Source: Dipylidium caninum
Taxonomy: Eukaryota > Platyhelminthes > Cestoda > Cyclophyllidea > Dipylidiidae
Direction of reading: 5' to 3'
DNA: 64,000 bases
Assembly: GCA_017562135.1 (NCBI GenBank)
Contig: QEYB01001669.1
Location: 17,655 to 81,654, forward strand
A program made the translations under genes and the position numbers. The notes beneath the pieces are model-generated. The model did not search any database. It was not told where the DNA came from and saw only the letters and a program-made list of their open reading frames with translations. Below are positions 12,887-25,280 of the stretch, one piece after another (position 1 is the first letter of the stretch; every line of letters begins with the position of its first letter).

Positions 12887-15800
12887 CGCTCGTGGAGAAG
12901 AGAGACGAGAACTGCTGCTGTGCTGCTACTGCTGATGATGATGATTGTGATGTAACCGCGAATAGGCAAGTTTTGCGTCGAGTCGGATTGCGTCCAGTCA
13001 ACAAGAACATCAACCTGGATCGGCGTGTGAGGCGGTGCCCACCTTTAATTGTCTGTGTGATGGCAATGACGCCTTTTTCAAGTAGAACATCTACCTTCCA
13101 TGCTAGGAGCAGGGCTACATGAGACGGCTAAGTTACTTCTTGCTAACAAAGTGGCCATGAAGTCGCCAGACCTCTTATCTGGACCATCGGTAGTCGCCTT
13201 CCAGGGAGATCAGGAAGCAGTCTGCCCCAATGAGTGCAGCAACCACGACTGCGGTGTCATGAGGAATCCCCTCTCCGCTGTGCTGCACAATGGGTTGCTA
13301 AGCTTTGCACAGCCTCTACACCTCTCGCTTCATACTCATGTGTAAAAATGCATAAAGTCTGAGTTCCCAACGCAATAGTAGGCTCTCTAGGAGTTTGTGG
13401 GTGCTTTCGTCTCAACGCACATCATTTTTGAGACTTCCACTGTGAGTGTTACCTCCTCTACTTCTGAAGTCTATTGTGTCCCGCACTATGGTAGGCGTCA
13501 CAGCTAAAGGTGGAGGATTTCTGCCTGCATTTAACAAGAGAGCTCCACAGACCCGTTATTGTTACAGCGGCCTATGGCTCACTTCAGCAGAACATCCTCT
13601 GAACGATTCCGTGTAATCGCCGGTAGTGATGAGCCGAGAATTTCCTTCCCTTTGGGCAGTTAGTTAATTACCGTCGTTACTCGCTTGACAGACACATGAA
13701 ATTCGCGACTCGAGCCGTTGGAAGTGGAATTGGAAGGTAGGAGAGGAGAGAGACCCCATAAACGAATCCTAACAGCAGCCGCGAAACAAGTGTTGCGCCT
13801 GTGAAGAGGGACTGCGAGGCGTTGAGGGGGCATGGAGGGGAAACAGTATAAAGTCCGCCTTCCGTGCCATCCGGTGGTCATGTAACCATTTGAGCTGCCT
13901 TTGAGCGGAGGCCCCACACCTCAAACGCCTTTCATCAGCAAAATCACATACTTTGCAGCTCGGTGATCACAAGTTGTTCAAGAAACGTGACATGTGCCTT
14001 TACTCCAAGGATAGTAGGTCGGCAATCGGAGCTGCGGCTGTCAAGTGTGAGCCTTCACTTCTTGCCAACTGCGTGGGGCAGTCTGAGCACCCGCTGATAA
14101 TTAAAATGATCTGCCTATCTGTTAGTTTCACTCTCATCATACGGGTAGTTTCATTAGCCTTATATGTGAAACAGGCCTTCGGTACACATTAGCAGTGGTG
14201 AGGTGCCTCGTGGCCCGCCTCCTCCTCCTCCAAAAGCTCCGTCACTTGCGCCAGCTGAACATGAGGTAGGTGAACATGTCACTCGTGTCTCTGGATCCGC
14301 CCGTTAAAGTAAAATCTAATTTTTACACCTTCAAGACCGCCTGATCAGCTTGACCAGGGCTGAGTCTTGGTCTCCCACAAAGACTGCCATCTCAGCGGGA
14401 TAAGGGCAAATATAGCCAAACTGAAATTTCAGAAGAAACGAGACAGTGAAGGAGATGGGATTCTAGGGCGTTGGACAGCAACAGTACAAGCTGGGAGCCC
14501 TTTGCAGCAAAAGCTAAGAGCTCTTTGGCTCAAGAGTTGCCAGTAAATGCCCCTGAGTCTACTTGCAGGTAAAAATTTAAGTTATTAGAGGAATACGACT
14601 TCATTCGGGTTAAAGGCATGTAGACTGCTCTGGCTCTGGCGCTCCGCCTTTCTCGCTACTCAGTGGCCCCTTGATGCCCCGACCGGGAAAGACTGTTGTC
14701 CGCTGGCCTCTTCCTCCACTCTACCACGCCAAGGGTTGCGGATAATGTGGGAAGCAGTTGGTATTTCATCTCTGGATTTCCATTTACGGTTTGGGGGTAA
14801 AATTGCAACTTATCCGAGACTTGTGAATATCTGTCAGCCAAAAGTCTTAAGGAGGATGCTGAGGGGAAAAGGAAGGAAGGAAGGGAGGAAGGTGGGCTGT
14901 TTGTTGCCGTTTCCAAATTTTCCTCTTAACGAGACTCTGACTTTTCTGTTTAATGGGCACCAGTGCACAGCAAACCACTGCGAAATGGACCAAATTAGCG
15001 AACTGGGCGACATCGGCAACTGGTAATCTTGCAAGATGGAGGACCACAAGGGGGGCCCCTTGCGGAGCTGTCTGCAGTAAGGTGAGTGAGCCGCGGCATG
15101 ATCTCCTCCAGCTGGCGGTCAACTTCACAGACCTCTGCGATTGTCAACCCCCTCAACTGTGACAACGCCGCGCTAGACTGCGGGTCCTCGTGGGGCGGAC
15201 CACGCCGCGGCCACTTGGGGGCTGAGTGCGTCGTTGACGGGACACCAGGACAATTCACCCAGTCTTCTTAAAATCATGAGCATTCCTGTTCTAGCTTGAG
15301 TAGTTCAACGGCGGAGGGTCTCGACTATCGCCTCGCGCTGATCTGCAACGCCAAACCCTTCTGGAGGTAAGTCAGAATCGGGTAATCACGACACCGTATA
15401 AGTACCAAGACATTGTTCTTTTTTTATAAAAAGAGCATGTTCATTCGCCGAGTTCCATCATTCATCGCCGTTTTGGCAAGGAAGACCTGATGTGGTACTG
15501 CCCGACGCAGAACTCAGATGGATGTGCCAGAATACGATGTGTACCGTCAGCGACGGTTTGTGCGGCGTTTCCAGGAGGAAATGAGAGCAGCCACCATAAA
15601 AACTTATGGGAAACCCGTGAGCCCCACAATCCCAATGCTGCCAGCCTGCGTGGCGTTGGTGGCAATTTGGTAAGCCGTTGACTTCGGGGCAGCTGCTTCA
15701 CTCCCCTCCTTCCACGTCCATTGACAAGTGGGACGGAAGAGCTTGAACGGCTGCGTGGAGCGCAAGAGCCACCCAGCGAAGTGGCACTCCGTTGGTGCCG

Positions 15801-16370
15801 TAGGGACTCCGCACAACGAAGTAGGAGACGATCGGGTCTTCTTCCAATAGCGAAACTCCAGCGACTATTCGAGGCGGACTTTACCAACCCAACGTCTCGA
15901 CGAGCTCAGCCCTTCAGCGCGTTATTCTGCCACAAGTGAGAGGAGACTGGCATAAGATTCAGCTGATTGCTTTAACTTGGCTCGGAGCTAGGCCCTCGAT
16001 TGAATGTGGTGGCATTTCGCAGATTGGCCCCGTGGCGCCTACTGCGAGAGAGTGGAAGAATCCCCTTCTTCAGACCCTGTTCATTACAGGTGAAGAGACA
16101 GTCTTAGACGCAGCCACTGTGGTAGGATGAAGGCACAAACGAGAGGGCTATTTGTGCCAAATCGAGCCTTGTGAGGGTGTTTAGCGTAGTACCATCCCTC
16201 GTCTGCCTGCCCGCAGGAGAGAATGGGGCGCAATAGTAAACACTCGCCGCGCTTACGGTAAATGACGTTACAAAGAAGTAGCAATTTCCACTGGGGAATG
16301 TAAAGTGGACTTCCAAAGGGGATCTGCAGGTGATAAACTTCATTGCCCTTGGTAAAGTGGGCGGCATCTA

Positions 16371-16403
16371 ATGGAGAGGAGGAGGAGGAGGAGGAGGAGG
16401 AGG
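16371..16403. repeat. GGA microsatellite
   Basis: About eleven near-perfect GGA triplets. The mirror site near 47,650-47,680 has a shorter, interrupted CTC run. Confidence 0.75.
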
Positions 16404-19400
16404 CCGAGGCAAGGACGGCGGGGGTTAGGAAGATGCCTTGAAACCGCGCCATTTCCACCAGTACCAGGCGAAACCGCCGTTTTGATGGCTAATTTATGCC
16501 AACATGCGACCTACCATCGCTGGCCGTGGGCGGTCTTGAAACTCGTAAGTTGCGAAGAAGCGGACCTCTCGCCCGTTGGTGGTCACAATTAGAAAAAAAT
16601 ACATCCTCACCCTCAAAGCGTCCTGTTAGACGGCGGTGAGGACTGAGGTGGTTTAGCAGGCATCAAACGGCCGAAAGGGGATCGCGAGAGAGATAGAAAT
16701 GGCCACCTCGGAAATGGTCCAACCTTGGACAAAGCTGTGGCCTCTGACAGCCTCGGTCTGAACAGTAGAAAATAAATCGTGAACTAGCGACAGCCTGAAG
16801 AGCTCAAGTTGTGCCAGCTCTGTGCTCACGTTGACTCAAAAGGTGGTGGACCATCAATGGCCTCAAGTGTAAAGGCATTGACTTGTCTTACATTCACTTT
16901 AAATTCATCTTTGGCCCACTTGGGCATTGTTTTTGCCACCAGAGCACAGAGAGTTGATTGCCACCCAACTCTGTTGGCAGTGGACACGAGTTGGCCCTCA
17001 TGGCGACCTCCCCATTCCACGTTGCAAGGAGGGCAGGTTTGAGACACGAAGGAAATGTCAGTGTGGCAACAGAAAACTCTCTAACCACTGTTATTTGCCT
17101 TGTTTTCACTCAGCGCATACGGAGTTTCTTCCGAAAGGAAAGGTGGCGGTAAAATCAGAAGAGTCTTCTGAAAACGAGGAAACAATGGTAACTGATGTAC
17201 TGCCGTGCTGTCGTGCCAGCATCCACGGACATCTTTAATAACTGCGACCAGAATTTCTGCTAGTCTTCTTCGGAGAGCGTTTAGGATTGTTGTGGATAAG
17301 TTGACTGGTACCATCAGAAGCGAATGCAGGTGACACGTGAAGTTAGCCTGAAGCTTTGAATTAGGAGATACATTCAATTAAAGCCAGATATCAAGACTAG
17401 CATCATTTGCTGGGGAATAAATCCTCTTATACGGCAGAGGAGAAGGCAAGTAACTCGTAAATACAATGCTGCTGAACAGCTTAATAATAACCATCTTGTT
17501 TGTTAGGCTGGAAACTATGAAAGAGGCGCTAGTTTAATATGTTTTCAGCGGTAGTTGAGATATAGTCATTTTTACATGCGCTTTATTGTGCGTTTAAAAA
17601 ACTTAGAAGCATTATCCTTGCTTGATTCGTATTTTTTTTCTTATATGCAGTTTTCATTTTGATTTTCGCGGAAACCAGAGGAAAAGAAAAACGCGATTTA
17701 CATCTACTTCTCTTGTACGAGCTTAAAGTGCATCGTAGCGCAGCTCAACAGGCTCCAGGAAACATTGACTAGGCACTCGGAGATGGATCCACTAATGAAA
17801 GGAAAGCTCGATAGTTCTCCTCCTAAAAGAATCGTATAAACGATTTGCTTGTCGTAGACGAGTTGGAAAGAAGACCACCGGCCTATGTTGATGACGAGGA
17901 GGAATGAAGGACAACGGAAAAACCGATCCGCACATGGAAATATTCGTTGACTTGGACCTTAGCTAGGAACTCCCCATAAGGTTACGGCTGCGTTAAATGA
18001 TATGTGCTAAATAAATAAAGGAAAAAGAAGTTGGATTCATATGTGTCAAGCGCACGGACTGACATAACTGCAGATAATTGAGAGACCTCAAGAGCGAGTG
18101 AGATTTTTCTAGGATAGTAGAAAACGTTCAAGCCCCAGGACACACCTCTAAGTTGAAACATGATAAAAAGTTATGGCTGCATGGTGGAATGCCCAAAGCA
18201 TGGCCCCTTGCCCCTTCCCACAACGGTCAGGAGCAACCGAAAGCGGCGAAGTCCACCCTCAACCGTGAAACTGATGTCCTACATGGAGAGAAACTTATAA
18301 TGCAAAGAATTCACCTTGTTTACCCGATATTTCTTAGGCCGACAATTACGTTTTTCACAATCACGAAAAATTTTGAAGAGAAAAACTCCGAAAAACAAAG
18401 TGATATTAATAAAGATTTGGAATCGCTTTTTAACTGCAAATATTACGTCTTTTTTTAAAGGCATGAACAAATGCCCAAGCGTGGGCAGAAATTCTTGGAT
18501 ACCAGTGTAAGTTATTTCAACTGAATGTAGTATATATAATGCGAAAGACTGTCCTTTTTTCTTTCTTTTTATCTTCAACAATCGTTTCATAGCCTCCAAC
18601 CTAATAGTACCAGGATAAGCCCGAATGAATTAGTTAATCCAGGAGATTGTAATTTTACATGCATTCACATTGCCTTCCTAGCGCTTTGCTAATGCTGCTA
18701 ATAGACAAAAGAGAGAAGACGAGCGTCGTGGAGGATGTGAGACAAGCAATTAACCCGTCTGTGCCGAGTTAATGATTATGTCACATAGCCGAGACGACTT
18801 ATAAGAAAGATCCAAGTAACCACTTTGTGAAGCAGATTAGTCTTTCACATCAACAGACAAGGACGCATGCTTTCGGTGGTGGCTCAACTGGCGACTAACA
18901 AAGTCCAACCGGACACCGGCCATTCTTCCCCCTAATCATTCTAGTTCTCACCCTGCCACCGCATGAAATTTGTTACACAGAAAGAAATTATGAGAGCCTT
19001 CGAAATTACCCTGATGGAGTAAAAAGACTTTTAAAGTCATCATCAGACTGCAAACAAAAGACGAAATTTGCCATACTGTAGCATTTTCATTTTTTTCTTC
19101 GGCAAGTTACCAGGCAACGCTGTTAGAATTAGCAAAGTAATGCCCAGTCTAATGTGGTGGTTTTATGCCAACTGGTAGTTTCTTGAGTAGTAAAAATTGG
19201 CTCCACTTTGCTACGCCCAAACTACATGTGGCAATTAATTGGGTATTCTGCATGAAGCATCTATTTTCCTAGTTAAGAGATGTTGGTGCCCTCCGCACCA
19301 TCACATTTAATGCAAACTCCACATGCTTTCAATTACATTGGAGATATTAACAAAAGAGCCGAGCATCGCGCGGTGCCGTGTTAGGACATGCAAGCCACTG

Positions 19401-20221
19401 GTTGTTAGGAGGTCACAAATACGTTTGTGGTTTAGTAAAACAAATTTTTAAGTAAACAGTAGAGTACGAAGCAGAGGAAATGGAAAGAGTTAATCGTGAA
19501 TTAGTCCTGAAGATGAGTGACGCTTTTTTCTTATGCGAACCTTTGTGAGTTTAGCTCAGAAATTTTGTCTTAAAGTACATAGTCATCGATGTGTTGTTAT
19601 TTAACGATGAACACACTTGGTGCTTTCTTCCCCTGTTTGTTTAATGATATGTTCATCACTTCTTGCAAGTAGCCCACCTATCTTCTCTATAGAAAAGACA
19701 AATAGTCTCTCGTAGCTGTCTCCGCGTCTAATGCTGCAAAACAACTTCAAAGCTGTTTGGGCACTTCTGACAGTAGTGCCGCTCTCATTTGCTAATTTTT
19801 TCTTCAAGAACTTTTAAATTACCGTAGTACGCTATGAGTTGTAACTTCCACTGTTTCTAGACGGTTTTAGTCACTGAAAAGCTAGGTATCAGTGCACCCA
19901 ACTCACTGTGGCCTAAATTCATCGTTACTTACGTTTAGACCAAGAACACCGCAGATAAACAGGAACATAAGGCTGGCTATTTATAGGCTTTTGCCAATTC
20001 TTCTCTACTGATAATTTGCTGCGCCGTTTGTTCTAAGTTGTACTCAGCCTACTGCGAATCTTCCATAATGCCTCGAGTGATGACTTTTATGAACTCATTG
20101 GTTCAAGCCAACCGCGTGTGCAGAATGACGTTACAATGTCGTTTTACAAGTTAACGTAGATACTTTTATTTATCGAAAGGTAGGAGTAGCCACTTTTGAA
20201 TAACCTCGATGTTAGAAACCC

Positions 20222-20430
20222 TTAGTTGACAAGAGGAAGGCGGGGAAAGGAATTCACTTTGACAAATATTTTACTCTCTGATTCTCGTTTATCATCAGCG
20301 GTGGCAATTTGTCCAACATATTGGCGGTTGATAATAATCTTGGGAACAAATAGAGTGTTGCCATAAATCATAACGTGAACTTCGGCTTCAGGATAAGCGT
20401 TAGACAAAGTATATCGGAACACAGTCTAAA
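20222..20430 (-). other. Possible orphan exon, unknown product (left copy)
   Basis: On the minus strand an acceptor-like gtttttag is followed by an uninterrupted frame of about 69 codons ending in TAA. It begins TVFRYTLSNAYPEAEV and contains VPKIIINRQYVG. The VPKIIIN-x-x-YVG segment loosely recalls the VP-x-x-FI-x-G-x-x-IGG strip of glutaredoxins, but no CPYC-type active site is visible. No flanking exon with a matching phase was found. An identical copy sits in the right inner arm at 43,642-43,850. Because the arms are homogenised, that identity is not evidence of selection. Confidence 0.2.
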
Positions 20431-21673
20431 AACAGAATGCAATGCATAGCGATATCCAGCCGTACGAAGGGGTGTTAAACAATGCATATGGCAAAATTTG
20501 AGTCTGTCGGGAAGAGAGGAATCTGCAACAGTAAATAATGCACTGGATTTCAACGGTATATATAGTTTATAATAAAATAAACTATTTTTCGTACACAGAC
20601 CCATTTTCATGTGATTTTCTCATAAACGACTAATTTTAACTCGGGACATGTTTAAAGGAATAGACAGTCTGTGCCTAGCCAGTGAAATTATTGGCTAAAA
20701 TGAGATATTATCTTTGATAGTAGGCGATTTTTAATTTTCGTATTCGTGAGCTAACAGATGCTTTAATTATTACTCCTTCTATTTACTGTAAAATGCGGAG
20801 ATGTGTGGAAGGCATTCCGATATTGTCATGTTATACGAATCGTTCTATTTGTTATTCTAGTATCGAAAGCTTTGAATGCATCTCAAGGGTTACATTTCGT
20901 ATAAACTTGTCTCATAAGTGATGAGACGTGCACAGGGCTCGGGAGGCTTATGCACCTTGAATTGCCGAAACGAGTACACGCAGACCGCTAAACTAACTGT
21001 TGCGTAATAGCCGTTAAATATAATCAACTTAAGGCAAGTTGTGGCTGGTATTAAGTCTATTTTGAGGGTTGATAATACGGGAAAATAACTGAAAAGCATG
21101 TTTCAGGTACAGTGTTCAGTGCTTCTGGATGAGATCCCGTTAAAAATTCGCGCCATTTCTGTGAATGTATTTCGATATGCATACAAAAAATACACCACTC
21201 GACAGTGCTTATAACAGTTTACACCGTATTAGACCAGAATGTCAGTTTTATTGTCTTGTTTTATCTCCGGAAAACACATATTCGTGCTCGACTTTGATTC
21301 CAATTATATTCGGAAACAAAAGAGTGTACACTTCATGAGTTGTTTGCATTAGGTAAATTAGAGGCTTTAAAATCGAATCCAGCCGCCAAGGTCACCAGCC
21401 TTTTTGATTTGCGTACTTTAACGTTATCACATGCATTTAAACGTTTTCGTCTTGGAAGAGGGAGAAGGAGTACGCCAGCTCCACTTCCAATTAAGATTGG
21501 TGCTTTCAACTCAAAATGTTTCAAATTTGCCACAATTAACCACCCAAATCTCGCGCAACTTTGTTACCAAAATAATGGATAACGTTTGTCCGCCTTCTAG
21601 CCAGTGCGATTATCTACTAAACCTAAGTTGTGTTGTTTGTAACCTCACATGGTTGGTAAAAAGTAGTGGAAAA

Positions 21674-21724
21674 CCAATCACGTTGCGCTGCGGGACTTGG
21701 TAGGGTAGAGCTGAGAGTATAAAT
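21674..21724 (+). promoter_or_regulatory. CCAAT/TATA promoter of copy A
   Basis: CCAATCACGTT starts at 21,674 and TATAAAT lies at 21,718-21,724, 44 nt downstream. The ATG is at 21,761, exactly 43 nt after the first T of the TATA box, the same distance as in copy B. Transcription presumably starts just upstream of the ATG, giving a very short leader. Confidence 0.65.
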
Positions 21725-21760
21725 GAGACATCTTTTACGCCGTGATGAAGAAGCGACAAC

Positions 21761-23874
21761 ATGCTTCGGCTCGCTCTCTTTATTCTCCTTAGAATTTGGT
21801 CTGCCAGTAAGTGTAGACACGTTTTTGTCGTAATCTCAACTCGTGTGCTTGGAGCCCCTCCTCAACATAATTTATACAATTACTTTAAAGTATTTCGGTA
21901 ATGACAGGTGACGGAGAGGGATAAAACGTACTCATTTCTGACTCTTGATGCCCTTTAGTTGGAGGTGATCTGACTATATGGGGCTCTCGGGTTATTAGCC
22001 CCAATCAAGGGCTCTTTGGACCAATGCTGTTCAAAACCTCCTTCCCGCCTGTAAGCCAGTCAACTACCCCCCCCCCTCAAGTAGTACAGCGTCTTTCTAA
22101 TGTTTGAGGTCATTCTCAGCCGCTCATCCCCACTTTTATTTTTTCAATTTTGCCGATTGCCTTTATTGTTAAAGGTCTTCCTCCTTTATGAAAATGACCT
22201 CGTGCAGGGCATCATGACAGTTAATGGCGTGTGCATTTATCAAAATAAACAAATTGGCTTCCCTTGTGACAACAAACCAGGTAACCTAACATTTTCCTCT
22301 TGCATTATATCCCTTCAATAAGATTTAGTTAAAGAAAAACAATCATTTATCACGTAAATGTGGTGAATTTTGTTTGCAAGGTTATGCCAACATCACCCTG
22401 AGGGACTCGATACACTTCGAGTTCTTGAGCGTATTGGCGGGCGATTACGAGTACACAGTGCTCACTGCCCGAAACTGCGAATTTCCTGCTCCAGAAGACG
22501 GTAGGTTAGTGACAGCACTGCACACGACTCATATGCATGCGAAATGCAGTCTCACCTCGGTTCGTTCACTTCCGTAGTTGGGAGAGACGATGTTGACTGA
22601 CGAAAGTGGCCTTCATTGCAGGTGACCTCATCGTGGAACGCTCAGCACCATTGTACCGGGCTTTGGGTGGGAAGGACGCCACCACGATCGAGTTCGTAAC
22701 GAAAGGAATAAACATGCTCGGCGAGGTGAGACGCTTTTGTTCTAACTCTCTTCCCCGCAGGAGCATATTCGACCGACTGCAGCAAGAGCAAAAATGTCCG
22801 TTGAGTTCACTTCTTCGGTTGGGCAGTGCGGCAGAGCAGCACAGAAGGGGGAGCCAGCAGCTGCTGGAGAGACAGCAGCAGACGGCGCCGACACTCGTTC
22901 GCCACCCTGGCCGTCTGAGTTCCCCTGATAGGCGCAGTTCTTCCTGGCACTCTCTCAATGGCAACTCATTTAATTAGCGTCTAACTGGCCAGGATTCACA
23001 GACAACGAACAGGCGACGACTGAGGCAGTTGCACAGTTACCACGCGTCTGGTGGAAATGTAGACGCTAGTGAATCATTTTGTTCTGTTTTTTTTGCTCTG
23101 ACAGTATGAATTGGCTGTTGGTGCCGTATTTCGGTGCAAATGGAGAGGGACGACCATCCTGTTCGGAGACGGAGAAATATGCAGTTAGTTTGCCTACTTA
23201 ACTTCCTTTGCATGTGTCGGGGGTGATTGTGTGGTGGTGGAGGAGGTGGAGGAAGAGAAGAGGCAACGGGGAGGTGTGTGTTTTTGTAGAAGACCTAACA
23301 GTGGACAGCAAGGAGAAGTGGATGGTATTCAGGGCCAACATCTCCCGTAGGGCGGGCGTGGACTACGCGACCTACGCGTGGCACGGCGAGAGAGGCGCGT
23401 TGGCCATCACTCTCGACTGGACTCAGACAGGTGCGTGCGCCGCTCGCCCATGCTCTCGTCTAAGGCCTCTTCACGGCCGCTTTGACGGCCAGTGGACAGT
23501 CCCTGCAGCAGTGGCGCATCGCTGGGGCGGGTGGAGGGGGGTTGCACACTGTTGCTAGTCTCCATTGTATAAAAATTTCTGTGGCATTTCAGGCGAGGCG
23601 TCCTCCATCGAGAATTGCAAACGTAAGTTTAGTAGGATTACTTAGTCCACAATTGTTTTAAACAGCCACTAAATCACCAGGCGTGTCCGCGCTTCCCACA
23701 TCCCTTCCTCGTGCCCAGACCCTCCTTCCACCTCCAACCCTCCCCCGAAGACGAGCTTCATTCGCTGTCTCCCCCCACCTTGCAACCCCCTCACGCATGT
23801 ACACCAGCTCATGCGGAAAAGTCCCATTTTGTGCACCCACTTCATTGTTGACAGATACACCCTGTGTACCATGA
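21761..23874 (+). CDS. Copy A: secreted two-domain protein, unknown family (9 exons)
   Basis: Exons: 21,761-21,806; 21,959-22,050; 22,175-22,280; 22,381-22,500; 22,622-22,725; 23,105-23,183; 23,290-23,430; 23,593-23,622; 23,666-23,874. All introns are GT/AG and the joined frame is open, giving about 308 residues. Residues 1-15 are a hydrophobic signal peptide (MLRLALFILL...). Residues 17-121 and 122-239 are two tandem domains. Each has three cysteines at matching places and an aromatic-rich strand (GDYEYTV in the first, VDYATYAW in the second). The pattern loosely recalls an Ig-like sandwich, which is inference. N-glycosylation sequons NIT and NIS lie one in each domain. Residues 240-308 are a Pro/Ser/Thr-rich tail encoded after a 43-nt intron; this last exon is less certain. 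An alternative acceptor at 22,761 would give a 55-codon terminal exon. Likely exported to the parasite surface or host interface. Function unknown. Confidence 0.75.
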
Positions 23875-25052
23875 GATGCCTCCAAGACAGGAGGTTTTGG
23901 TTTCTCCCATCCCGAGGTCACGTGGATGACTTTGTTGGAAGGGTGGACGAGTTCGTCTCCCATGCTGCGTGGGTTTAGCTGGGGCAAACACTGCGAGGGG
24001 CCTGATTTGAACAGACTGGCTTGAGGACGAGGGTGGGGGTTGATGTGGACCGACTAACAAATCACCTAGCACTCAGGTTGGCGTGAGGCTGAACTTCCAC
24101 TTGTCACCTTGTTGCGAATGCGTACAAGGGCGTACATTTTGGCCAAAGTGTGAGGCTTGGAACCGCGGAGGCAGACGGTGCAGAGAGTATTCTGCGTTCT
24201 AGTGGAGAGGTGGCCGCCAGGATGAAGCGCTTCCCCGACTGCACACCGACGGGGCTCGGCCATCCCCGAACTGGCGACCACGACGCCCGCGGGACGTCAA
24301 CTTTAGGTGGCACATGTCACGCATTTGCGTGAAACTTCTTCCCTTTGTTTTCACACGGAAAGCTGTCTGACCCACCTTCCCCTCGCCCGGGCGTGACTGA
24401 AAAGTCCCTGAGAGGTTTTCCCAAGAGCGGCGGCAGTGTGGGCGGGTTCGCCCAATGGTAAACTGGCGCCTCCGCCGCTTTACCAGTGGGTTGCTTTAAG
24501 CTGACCACCTCCGTCAACCGCAGCACTTTGAAGATGATACTGTGGCCCGCAGAGCCGCGTCTGGAACATCGCCCACGTTCAGTCGAATTTTTGGGGAAGT
24601 AAAGTCAGTTTACACGGCGACAGGGTGGAGGAGAATTCTCGGTTCGAGGCACAGCTGCAACCGCCGATCTCGTGGGTGACGGTGAGGGCGAAGAGACACG
24701 AAGGCGCCACGGCAACTTGACTGTCGACGGGGTGGACTGTTGGGGCGGTGTGGAAGGCGAGAAGGACGTCGACTGGCCTCCAATGGGAAACGTCTTCCTC
24801 CGCGTGGCAAAAGCACTCTTCCAAGGATGTAGCACCAACACACTCACGGCAGTTTGCTGAGAAAGAGAACTTCTCCTCAAACAGGGCATTTACTCACGTA
24901 CACTGCTGCCTACACAGTCTAATGTTCACACTCCTCAGTAGACAAAAGGCATTTGGACTAGCAGCGCGATGCATTGGCGCGGTTGCGTCGTCTCTGCAAA
25001 GTGGTGGAGGCATCGACGGTGGAGGAGAGTTCACGCAGTGGCGGTGGCGGAG

Positions 25053-25280
25053 ACAACAACAACAACAACAACAACAACAACAGGCGATGCAGCGAGGCAT
25101 CACCGCCGAAGGGGAAGTGAGGACATTGGCGGGGTGCGGAATACGGTCGAGTCCTGCGAATCTCCCCAAGCCTGTCTCGGCGGAGTCTAAACGGCAGGAG
25201 GACGTAGGTGAAGTTGACAGGAGGAGTGGGCGGAGGAGGAAAGGGGAAGGGGAAGGGGAAGGGGAAGGGGAAGGGAAAGG
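25053..25280. repeat. CAA and GGAAGG microsatellites
   Basis: A run of about ten CAA triplets at 25,053-25,082 and five to six ggaagg-type hexamers at about 25,240-25,281. The right arm carries them at about 38,955-38,984 and 38,756-38,798 with nearly the same length. Confidence 0.85.

Larger units (their letters stand above)
12041..13895. repeat. Nested inverted pair inside the left arm
   Basis: About 170 bp at 12,041-12,210 reappears in reverse complement at about 13,690-13,895. Shared features in order are caaatggttac, gaccac, cacggaagg, a short pyrimidine block, gccccctcaacgcc and caggcgca. The two stretches face each other across about 1.5 kb holding the D promoter and signal-peptide exon. 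The right arm has the matching pair at about 50,150-50,290 and 51,960-52,065. Confidence 0.65.
5565..19713 (+). repeat. Left arm of the giant inverted repeat, outer diverged part
   Basis: Read in reverse complement, this segment aligns with about 44,359-58,870. Checked landmarks are the block at 5,640-5,660 (mate near 58,780), the block at 5,960-6,090 (mate 58,310-58,440), the D promoter at 12,800-12,890 (mate 51,210-51,310), the block near 15,480-15,900 (mate 48,150-48,560) and 18,340-18,420 (mate 45,600-45,690). Identity varies, and indels break every long reading frame differently in the two arms. Open frames here are therefore not conserved as protein. Apart from the decayed D fragment, no gene is supported. 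From about 17,300 onward the arm becomes distinctly AT-rich. Confidence 0.85.

Noticed and set aside
22761..22928. Alternative terminal exon of copy A (55 codons)
   Set aside because: It has an acceptor and an open frame, but no counterpart in B, and it contains a patch of arm differences. It is more likely intronic, so it is mentioned only as an alternative.
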